Assembly: GCA_037179515.1 (NCBI GenBank)
Contig: JAXCGZ010015164.1
Coordinates: forward strand, 95,001 to 159,000
Reading direction: 5' to 3'
DNA length: 64,000 nt
Source of the DNA: Halocaridina rubra
Lineage: Eukaryota > Arthropoda > Malacostraca > Decapoda > Atyidae
Both the position numbers and the translations under genes were made by a program. Numbering within the stretch: the stretch's first letter is position 1; every line of letters starts with the position of its first letter. The notes below the pieces were generated by a model. That model was not told the DNA's origin. It did no database searches and saw only the letters and a program-made list of their open reading frames with translations. This document shows, piece by piece, positions 48,501-64,000 of this stretch.

Positions 48501-49659
48501 AATGCAATGAAAGCAAAAGCACGTAATTGGATTTGTGGCCCACATTGGACCAGGACATTTCAGATAAAACTAAATCTTGTGAACTTTGTTTTAAAATTTC
48601 CAGACTCCACAGTCAGCGCTAATATCCTGGCCAGAAACTGGGAAATCTTGGTGTAGGTTACATATAGACTATGCTGGTCCAAGTAGTGACTCTTATTTTT
48701 TTTATAATTGTAGATTCCCACATAAAAATATTTGGATGTTCATGTTACTAGATCTACCACATCAGCAGTAACTATTGCTAAGTTAAGGCATTGTTTCTGA
48801 CAATGCCCCTTATTTTGTGTCTGAGGAGATGGAGTTTTCCTGAGGAAAAATGACATTATACACATTACACCTGCTCCTTATAACCCTTCTTCTAGCGGCT
48901 TAGTCGAAAGGGCAGTAAAAACTTTCAAAGAGGGACTTAGTAACTTTACTGAGGGGATATTAATACCAGAGTATATAGTTTTTTGTAAAATCATAGAAGA
49001 GCTGTACATTCCTCCACTGGGAAGGCTCCATCTCATATGATATTTAACTGTAGCTTTCGAGGAACTGTAGAAAAAAATAAACCTCAAGATAAAAGGGAGC
49101 AGGCACTGCAGAAAGAATGTAAATTTGAAAAATCAGAATATAATATAGATGATGCAGTTTTTATAAAAAATTATGGTCAAGGTAAGCTTGGTTAGAAGGT
49201 AAAATTTTAGAAGTACTTGGTGTTCGTAACTACAATGTACAACTTAAAAATTTTGGCAATATAGTTTCGAAAAGACTTTCAGACCAACTTATGCCTAGAG
49301 TTACTCCTAATGTAGAAGAATGCATTTTTCCCAGAAATAATCAGTATTATGGTGGTACTTGTAAGCCAACATTGTCTTCTATTCTAACTAGTCTTATATC
49401 AAATTCTGATGTGCTTAATGAACTAGAGAGCAATGTTATAATTCCTAATAGCATAGTTGAGAGTTCTGATAACTCCATGCATGCTCCCATGACAGTGCCA
49501 GAACCAGTACCCCTTTGTAGGTCTGGTAGAACTATAAAACCATCAGAGCGGTTAGATTTGTAAAGTAGGTATATATTCAAAATTAACTATTATTATAATT
49601 ATAACTAATTGAATATTTTGAAAATAGAAGTTGATAATTTTTTCTATGGGAAAAGGAAA
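45540..49659 (+). mobile_element. Decayed Ty3/gypsy LTR retrotransposon (gag-pol remnants)
   Basis: Plus strand, in order. Gag-like text with a zinc-knuckle-like segment near 46150-46260 (CxxHxxYPHRREDCC and CNKKGHLKKVC). Degenerate aspartic protease near 46550 (EVDSSAGVSI). RT in 46883-47580 (SRVDEILSVVG, IFSKVDLENACLQL, FGLASSPAIFQRFIS, VAFLDDILVGG). RNase H at about 47800-48190 (EKPVYFASKKLSSAELN). Integrase zinc-binding region in 48366-48560 (LHVGHNGINAMKAKARNWI), a broken integrase core to 49080, and a C-terminal tail ending RSGRTIKPSERLDL at 49563. A polypurine tract, gggaaaaggaaa, sits at 49648-49659 just before the LTR. At least ten stops or shifts mean no intact protein. No 5' LTR was found. 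Confidence 0.88.
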
Positions 49660-50072
49660 TGTGAGAGTTGAGGTATAATTATTTATTATTGTTTCTTATT
49701 ATTTATTCTGATTGCTTTCTTATTTGTATTTATTTCCTATTAAATAGAGCTTAATTCTCTTGTTTTGATATTCTTGAACTTATACTTGATTCGTCTATTG
49801 TTGATGCTTGGATGAGTGGCTTGTTGTTTATACCCGCTTCAAGAATAAAGCCCCAGTTTATTTATATATTTTATTTGACCCTAGCATAGATTTAATAGAC
49901 TTAGGACCCAATACTGGTAAAAACAAAAGAAGCCACTCATCCGGGCATCAACAATAGACGATTCAAGTATACGTAATTGACTAGCACAATAAGAGAATTA
50001 AGCTCTATTTAATAGGAAATGAATGCTAATAAAAAAGCAATCAGAATAAATAATTATACCTCAACTCTCACA
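49660..50072. repeat. Foldback LTR: inverted arms of about 150-170 bp
   Basis: Starts tgtgagagttgaggtataat directly after the polypurine tract and ends with the reverse complement (tacctcaactctcaca). Arms 49660-49830 and 49919-50072 share cctattaaatagagcttaat, caacaatagacgattcaag-type and gagtggctt landmarks. The loop holds an aataaa signal. The element thus begins TG and ends CA. Confidence 0.88.
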
Positions 50073-50077
50073 GGTTA

Positions 50078-50680
50078 TTTGTGCTTTGGCTGGATGACCA
50101 GCATCAACGCGATACCCCAGTGAACTTTATGTTGGTTTAGGAGAAAACTAAAAGATTGTTTAAGGCCGTGAAAATAGAAAAGGGGGATGGGAGTGCAAGT
50201 GAAGAGTTTGTGGCCAGTTGGGGTTGGTTTATGAGGTTTAAGGCTTGTGCTAATTTTCTCAACCTAAAGATGCAAGGTGAAGGTGCTAGTGGCGATGAGA
50301 AAGCAACAAGTGATTTTCCTAGTGTGTTGGCTGAGATAATTAGGGAAGGAGGTTATTGTGCTGAACAAATGTTTAATATGGATGCATCCGGTTTGTTCTG
50401 GAAGCGTATGCTTAGTCATACGTATATTTCCAAAAAGGAGAAGACAGCACCAGGCCATAAAGTCACCAAGGAGAGATTGAATTTACTTTTGGATGCTTAT
50501 GCTTCTGGTAACTTCAAGATAAAGGTCTTGGTGTACTTGACAGAAAATCCAAGGGTACTCAAGGACATTTGGATGGGTCAACTGCCTGTAATCTGGAAGT
50601 CGAAACAAAAAGGCTTGGATGACCTTCCTGATATTTGAGGATTGGTTCAACAACCATGCCTCCAAGGTTTTTTCTTTTTT
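50078..50680 (+). pseudogene. Tigger/pogo transposase, N-terminal and central part
   Basis: Plus strand from WLDDQHQRDTPVNFM at about 50090 through the open frame 50156-50638: FVASWGWFMRFKACANFLNL (CENP-B-type binding domain end) and FNMDASGLFWKRMLSHTYIS, where NMDASG carries the first DDE Asp, then KVTKERLNLLL. A shift near 50637 precedes EDWFNNHASK. The C-terminal DDE part is not downstream; LINE A follows. Confidence 0.85.
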
Positions 50681-50689
50681 CTTATGAGT

Positions 50690-52630
50690 ATGACACCGGG
50701 ACAGGCAAAAAGTGCCCTCATCAATAAAGGCCTGGGCACGAGAAAATACCAAGACAAAGGAAAAGAAAAAGGCAAAGGACAAGGCAGAGATGAGGTAATG
50801 TCACACAAAGGAAAACGACAGACAGAAAAAATAGTCAAAGTACAGAGGACCCAGAGATATGGAGGACTAGGCCCTGAGATGATGACAGATATGCTTTTTG
50901 AAGGATGCAATGTCATAAGAATTAGGAGAGACAAAAGTCGGAAGAGAGTTCCAGAGTCTGGAGGTGCATAGGAAGAAGCAGTCGCTGCACTGACCAATCT
51001 TTGAGCCACAAATCTTCACACAGTACCTGTGAGATAAGGCCACTTGGCGAGTGTTACATGGCCTCGGCAGTGGGGGAGGGATGCAACTTGCCAACTCATC
51101 AGAGCAGCGATGGAAGTAGTAGCGATAGAAAAGAGAAAGGGAAGATACCTTACGGCGAAGAGAGAGAGACTCAACATTAGAAGTAAGAGAAGGATTTTTA
51201 ATGAGTCTGGCTGCCTTAGATTCAACCCTATCAAGGAGATAAGTATAAGAAGCACCTCAGATGTGTGAGCAGTATTCTAAGCAGGGACAGATAAGACCTT
51301 TATAAATTTTAAATAACTGTAAAGATGAAAAGTAATGATGAAAACGAAATGAAACACCTAATTTTTTGGATGAAGATTTGGAAATTTGGATTATGTGATT
51401 CCTCCAAGACAAGTTAGAGGCTATATGGAATCCTAATATGTTGCCAGAATTAAGAGGGTAAATTTTGTTAGTTTCGAAGACAATAGGGTTATCAGGAGAA
51501 GGAGAATATAAAGAGATAGCCAGAAAGAGTCTTGGAGGCATTGAATTTAGCTCAATTTTGAGTGCCCCACTTAGATACTCTCTGCAAATTGTAGTTGAGA
51601 ATAGAAGAAAGAGTGAAACGAGGCTGATTACGAGTAACAGATGAAGGTTGTGAAGAACAGGCAGAGGAAAAGTGAAGGATAGAATCATCAGCAAAGGCAT
51701 GAAGAAGAGAGGAAGATGGGGATTGTAGAAGATCATTGATGAAGAGAAGGAACAGAGTAGGTGAAAGAACAGAGCCTTGTGGAGCACTACTGGTAACAGA
51801 GAAAGGGCTAGATGTAGCACCATCAATTACGACAGATATAAAATTATCAGTAAGAAAACTGGAAATCAGAGAACAGAAAGAAGGGGTAAAGCCATAGGCA
51901 GAGAGTTTGGCCAACAGAGCCTTGTGCCAGGCTCTATCAAAAGCCTTAGAGATATCAAAGGCGACGACAAAGGATTCCCCATAGTTCCTCAGAGAAGATG
52001 ACCATACACGAGTAAAATAGGACAGGAGATCACCAGTGGATCTTGCCTTGCGGAAGCCGTACTGGTGATTGGAGATAAGTGAGTTAGATTCAAGGCGTTT
52101 CAAGAAGTGAGCATTGAGCAAAGTTTCGAAAACTTTAGCAATAGAGGAGGTTAGGGCAATAGGTCGGTAAATTAAAGGAATAGAGCGGTCACCCGTCTTA
52201 GGAACAGGTTGAACTAGAGCATGCTTCCAAGATGAAGGATAGATACTGGTTGACAGAATGAGGCGAAAAAGACGGCAAAGCATGGAAGCCAGTTCATCTG
52301 CAAACTCCTTAAGGAACCTTGCAAGGATACCATCAGGAGCAGATACCTTGTTTGTTTTTAGTGAGCAAAGAACCTTATGAACTTTGCATGAATAGAGGAT
52401 AAGGGAGGGCATAGGGTTAGAGAGGGGTAAAGATTGAGGAACAGGTGCACTGGAATCGTTTATAGAAGAATTGGCAGAAAAATGAGAGCCAAAGAGAGGG
52501 ACTTTGTCACTGGGAGAGCAGGCTATAGAACCATCAGAACGAATGAGAAGGGGAAAGCTTGAGTTACAGAAGTTTTGGCGAGGTTTTTGGCTAAGGAGCA
52601 GAAGCTTTTGTCAGTGGGAGAGGAGTTAAG
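50690..52630 (-). mobile_element. LINE family A, second copy, 5'-truncated
   Basis: Minus strand. 52412-51552 is open for 286 codons: KVSAPDGILARFLKEFADEL, YRPIALTSSIAKVFETLLN, NHQYGFRKARSTGDLL, VAFDISKAFDRAWHKALLAK, SVLSPTLFLLFINDLLQS and HAFADDSILHFS. The C-terminal part lies in 51826-50867 in other frames. The 3' end ctcgtgcccaggcctttatt is followed by an A-rich tail at 50655-50690. It sits between two Tigger pieces. Confidence 0.87.
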
Positions 52631-52639
52631 CATTGTTTA

Positions 52640-53695
52640 CTCTTACTCCGGTGTTGGTTTGCACACTAGAAGGGTTGCTGCAAGGGAGGGAGAGACAGGC
52701 TGTTTGGGAGGAGAAAGCTGGTGAGCAGGTGCTAAAGAGACTGGGGCAGGTGGATCTCGAGAGGCAAGAGAACCTGCAGCAGATGCTGGAAATATTGGGG
52801 CTGGTGAGTTTGTAGAGGCAGCTGAGGTAGAGGGTATAGGATCTGTTGCTTAGGGCCTTATCTTCTTGAGGAAATAGTCGAGGCGATTCCATAAGGATGC
52901 TATTTTATTCTCCTCCCAAGCTTTCCTGTAACATCACAGGGAATCAATAACCCCTCTGACGACTTTAGTGTAACTGGCACTGTTGGGGTCCTCAGCCTCA
53001 AGCCTTCCCAACCCTTCTACTATCAGGGCAAAACCTTCTTCCATGCCCTTGCTTTTAAATCTCTGGTGTTGGCATTTCTTCCTCCTCTTCAAGCAACTGC
53101 TTCTCCAGTTGAATGAGGTCCTCGGCAGATAACTCCTCTCCATGAGATTTCAGCAGCTCTGTTACATCATCAGCCCTCACCTCCAACTTGAGCTCCTTAC
53201 TCAGGGTAAAAACGTCCATGGTGACAGCCTCAACTGTCTCCACAAAGCCCTGGAAGTCCTTTACAAACTAGGACACACCTTTTTCCATTCTCCATTCAAG
53301 TTTGTTTGCTGAACTTCCTCCCATGAATCAGCAATGTTCTTGACAGCTAGAAGAATATTGTAAGATTTCTGAAACTCCTTTTTCATATTCTCAGTCTAAT
53401 GCCGTTTGACAACGATTTATTTTTTGTTATGCTCAAGAAACTGTTCCGCATGAAGATCATTTTCGACTATGTGCAGTCAACTTGCTTTTTACGTGTTTCT
53501 ATAATATGAGAAATCGGAATAACTCCTCCAACAACAATGCTGTTCAATGAGCTTTCATCTGCTATGCTCACAAACTGTTCAGCGCGTGAAGATTGTATTT
53601 ACCACGCAAACCATGTAGGTTGAAATAATTATTTATTAATAACTTATGGGAGGTGCGTCATAATGACACAACATTGTAAGTCAAGGACCGCCTGT
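52640..53695 (-). pseudogene. Tigger/pogo transposase C-terminal part with one TIR
   Basis: Minus strand: FQKSYNILLAVKNIADSWEE (53390-53300), then VEAVTMDVFTLSKELKLEV and EDLIQLEKQLLEEEEEMP in 53243-53055, then SYTKVVRGVIDSL and NRLDYFLKK to about 52850. Upstream, 53676-53694 reads caggcggtccttgacttac on this strand, a Tigger-type terminal repeat next to TA. The N-terminal and first catalytic regions are missing between TIR and C-terminus. Confidence 0.78.
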
Positions 53696-54422
53696 AGTTG
53701 TACTTAGTTATTTAGTAGACATCTGTCCTGATCACATATGCATAATAGCTCCCTATTGTTAGAATTTGTAAGTTATTATCTATGCATTGCTAAGCACTCA
53801 ACATGAAATAATATTTGCATTTACGTCTTCAAATATGAATTATACTCATATCAAAAAATGATAAACAAAATTGATAACTAATATAATATTACACCAGTAG
53901 TTTGGCATGCAAACATAAAATATAAATTTTTCTACCACATATATGAGACCGATCTGTCTATAATATAGTCAGTCCTCTGTACGGCACCCAGAGCTCTGGA
54001 TTTATTGCTCGTCACCAAAAAATGCAGAATATCTTTTTTTTCTGGAAATATTTCTAGAGTATTCACATGATGCTGAGGTAATCGAAGAAAATGCTCAATT
54101 TCAAAACTTTGTTGCATTTTTTTTATAACCTCTTAATGTGGAATGATTCGGCTATTTGTGTCACCAAGAAAGGTAGAGGATATTTTCTCTGACAAGATAT
54201 CAAGAGTATTTAAAAGTTTTTGAGGTAATCGAGCAGAATATTCAGTTCAGAACTTTCCACTCTAATAAAGTACCTTAATACCTCGTTTGTTAAACCCACA
54301 ATGAGATACCCTGTACTGCCAAATAAGAGTTGACTCTTTCAAATATTCCTTGTTTGCATTTCTTGCTAAGTACCTAAGCTTTTTACATAAAAGGTAAATG
54401 AACTATGCAAATTATCTAGAGA
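53695..54422. other. Interval without recognisable features
   Basis: AT-rich DNA between the Tigger end and the chitin deacetylase 3' flank. Two weak direct repeats of a gaggtaatcgag-like segment occur near 54075 and 54220. No coding similarity. Confidence 0.4.
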
Positions 54423-55507
54423 TTTATTACAGAATAAAACAGATATTTACATTGTATAAATAATCTTTTCATAACAACTGGGACAAAAGCACAAACAAGA
54501 GCAATAATTTTTTTTTAAAATGAAGAATAATAAAAGCTACTAAAGACTGACTACTTGCAATCTACAGTAAGCCTCAATGTTTCACCACGCATGTCAACAT
54601 CAGTGTTGATATACTGAGCTCCCAGAAGACAAAACCACTTGTTGTTGAAGTATGTATATTCATATATCCATTAACGTATATACCAGTGAGGCAAAAGTAT
54701 TTATAATTAAATATAAACTGGACAAAATCATAATAAGAGCAATCATAACTGTAATGATCAAAGATACCCTTAATAAAATTACCACAGGGTCTAATGAATC
54801 TGTTATTGAAGATGTTATGTACATATTTATCATAGAGTTAAATGTAATTATAACAATATAATCCGCTGGGTAAAGTTATCGTACGAGCAAACGTATTTAT
54901 AATCTAAGATCTATACAAAATTACTTGCAGAGGAAAATGTGTTCATACCTAAGAGCTCGTATAAATACCATAGAGGGTCATGTATTTGTTATCATAACAT
55001 ACTCAAAACAACATTAAAAAAGGGGCACTTATAATTACTATAAAATATCCAAAGGTGATGATTTTATGACGAACTTACTGATATATTTGATATTTCTTTT
55101 TTAGCAGCACCTTCAAAATTAAACGACTACAAATAAATCAGCCTCATGGAGCTAGGCTGACCAGCAGCCACTCCAGTGTCTACTCTTACCTGAAAAGTAG
55201 ATGAATATATGGAATGCACACCATAACTCCTTCTAAAAGAATTACTTACAATAACATCATTCTACACTATAGTGCACACATACTTTAATCACTGCTAAGA
55301 TGTATGAGAAAACAAGGTTTGCTTTTAGTGTTCTAAATGACTGAGTCCGGATTTGAAAGTGATTTGTAGAAGTATCTCTTGCTCCTAAACTACAGCTTGA
55401 TAAACTGTCAAATAGTTTCCAGTCTCTGAGCAGATACTGGATTAAAGCTATTTTCATAACTCAGGTCATCTTCATTTTCCAATTGACATTGAGCAATTGA
55501 TTAATAA
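54423..55507 (-). other. Probable 3' UTR and downstream flank of the chitin deacetylase
   Basis: AT-rich sequence downstream of the TAA at 55508-55510, with no further coding similarity. An ATTAAA-type signal lies at 55284-55289 and an AATAAA-type signal at 54423-54428, both read on the minus strand. Either could end the transcript; sequence alone does not decide between them. Confidence 0.45.
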
Positions 55508-62995
<7,488 letters not shown>

Positions 62996-63032
62996 CTGTA
63001 GATTCATGAGATAAAGAATAAATTCATTAGTA

Positions 63033-63157
<125 letters not shown>

Positions 63158-63429
63158 GCTTTCATAAAGACTAATATTCGAGTTTGGGGTGTGAGTAACT
63201 AAGAAAATATTATAATTATCTAAACCTTCGTTTTTAAATTTAACTGATTCTAGTTTGGAATAATAACTAACGATTTCCTTGGGAGAAGAGGCCTAGACTT
63301 AAAACAAGTCAATTTACCTATTTATTACCTCGATGCTACTAATAAACAGTAAGAAATACGCAAGAATTTACTATTTCCATTTTTAAGAGTATTTTTATGT
63401 GAAAAACTAAAACGTCATTATGCCCTTAG

Positions 63430-64000
63430 AAGACCTCCGCAATCCAAAGATTTGTCATGGAATACCAGATATTACAAGAAGGGAGAGCTGGACGGATTAT
63501 TTATTCTTAGATTTTCACAAGGCATTTGATACACTCCCACACAGGTGGAAATGTCTTGGAATGGATATAAAATTACTGAGAAGGAAGGGAACAGAGGGTT
63601 AGGATTAGAGTTAGACACTCAGTGTCTAACTGGGGAAGGGTTAGTAGTGGAGTTTCATAAGGTTCAGTTTTAGGGCCACTTTTGTTCCTTGTATACGTAC
63701 ATGACCTATCAGAGTATGTAATTTCATTTTTGAGTATGTTTGCAAATGATGCAAAGATTGCGAAGAAACTAAAAGACGAGAACAATGGTAGAGAAGTTTA
63801 GGAAGACCTAAATAGTCTGGACGAGTAGTAAGAAAAGTGGCTATTGAAATTCAATACTTCAAAATGTAAGGTAATGAAAATGGGTACAATTGCTACAAGG
63901 CCCAGACTTGGATATTCAATAGTAGGTGGAGAACTTCAAGAGACAAAAATTGAGAGAGATCTAGGAGTAAAATAATTTGGAAAATTTGTATCCGAAAATG
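63430..64000 (+). mobile_element. CR1 LINE copy 7, highly decayed, runs off the window
   Basis: Plus strand: YLFLDFHKAFDTLPHRWKCL, then MFANDAKIAKK-type text (FAND for FADD), FNTSKCKVMKMGT and ERDLGVK to the window edge. It has many stops. It is the oldest-looking member of the (TG)n-associated CR1 family here. Confidence 0.8.

Noticed and set aside
45540..49659. Endogenous retrovirus with an envelope gene
   Set aside because: After integrase there is only a short tail and the LTR; no envelope-like frame is visible, so it is called Ty3/gypsy.
51777..52001. Plus-strand open frame over the second LINE A
   Set aside because: Antisense of the RT domain, no similarity of its own.
52633..52892. 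Cys/Ser-rich 88-codon frame (minus)
   Set aside because: It overlaps the Tigger C-terminal remnant and the LINE edge in another frame; spacing of Cys fits no family.

Overview
The window is animal nuclear DNA, most likely from a decapod crustacean. The evidence is spliced genes with GT-AG introns, an arthropod-type chitin deacetylase, several decapod-like LINE families, tRNA-derived SINEs and a very heavy load of simple repeats, mainly (AT)n arrays of 30-280 bp. The decapod assignment, with a penaeid-like SSR load as one option, is inference from repeat style and gene content. No species marker was recognised. I saw no operons, rRNA genes, functional tRNA genes or CRISPR arrays.

Layout. 1-950: an antisense tRNA-SINE piece and a decayed hAT transposase ending at a 43-bp perfect palindrome. 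950-7.4 kb: microsatellites, a tRNA-like SINE and a short satellite-like tandem array. 7.4-10.6 kb: a decayed CR1/L2-group LINE (minus). 11.2-13.1 kb: two CR1 3' ends inserted head-to-tail in a (TG)n array. 14-20.2 kb: (AT)n, (CTAT)n and (TC)n arrays enclosing SINEs, hairpins and a nearly complete but broken RTE-like LINE (minus). 21.1-25.7 kb: LINE family A (plus), containing a SINE and a piece of a different LINE with an RNase H domain. 26.1-31.6 kb: three more CR1 copies (minus), two of them again within (TG)n.

32.3-40.7 kb holds the 3' part of an IQGAP-like gene (minus): end of the RasGAP domain, RasGAP C-terminal domain and stop codon. It shows frameshifts, missing pieces and a splice acceptor that appears to come from a SINE. 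42.2-53.7 kb is a pile-up of element debris: head-to-head RTE fragments, LINE X, a 475-bp palindrome, a decayed Ty3/gypsy element with a foldback LTR, pieces of a Tigger/pogo transposon and a second family A LINE.

55.5 kb to beyond 63.0 kb carries the best-preserved gene: a chitin deacetylase (minus), ten exons visible and in phase, with chitin-binding, LDL-receptor class A and NodB-type deacetylase domains. Only the first, signal-peptide exon or exons lie outside the window. Its introns hold CR1 copies, RTE pieces and SSRs.

Only two host genes are visible. The deacetylase would act outside the cell on cuticular chitin; IQGAP would act inside the cell on actin and small GTPases. They share a strand but I see no functional link. 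The most interesting signals are orientation-specific insertion of a CR1 family into (TG)n microsatellites, the SINE-derived splice site, and the number of large inverted repeats.
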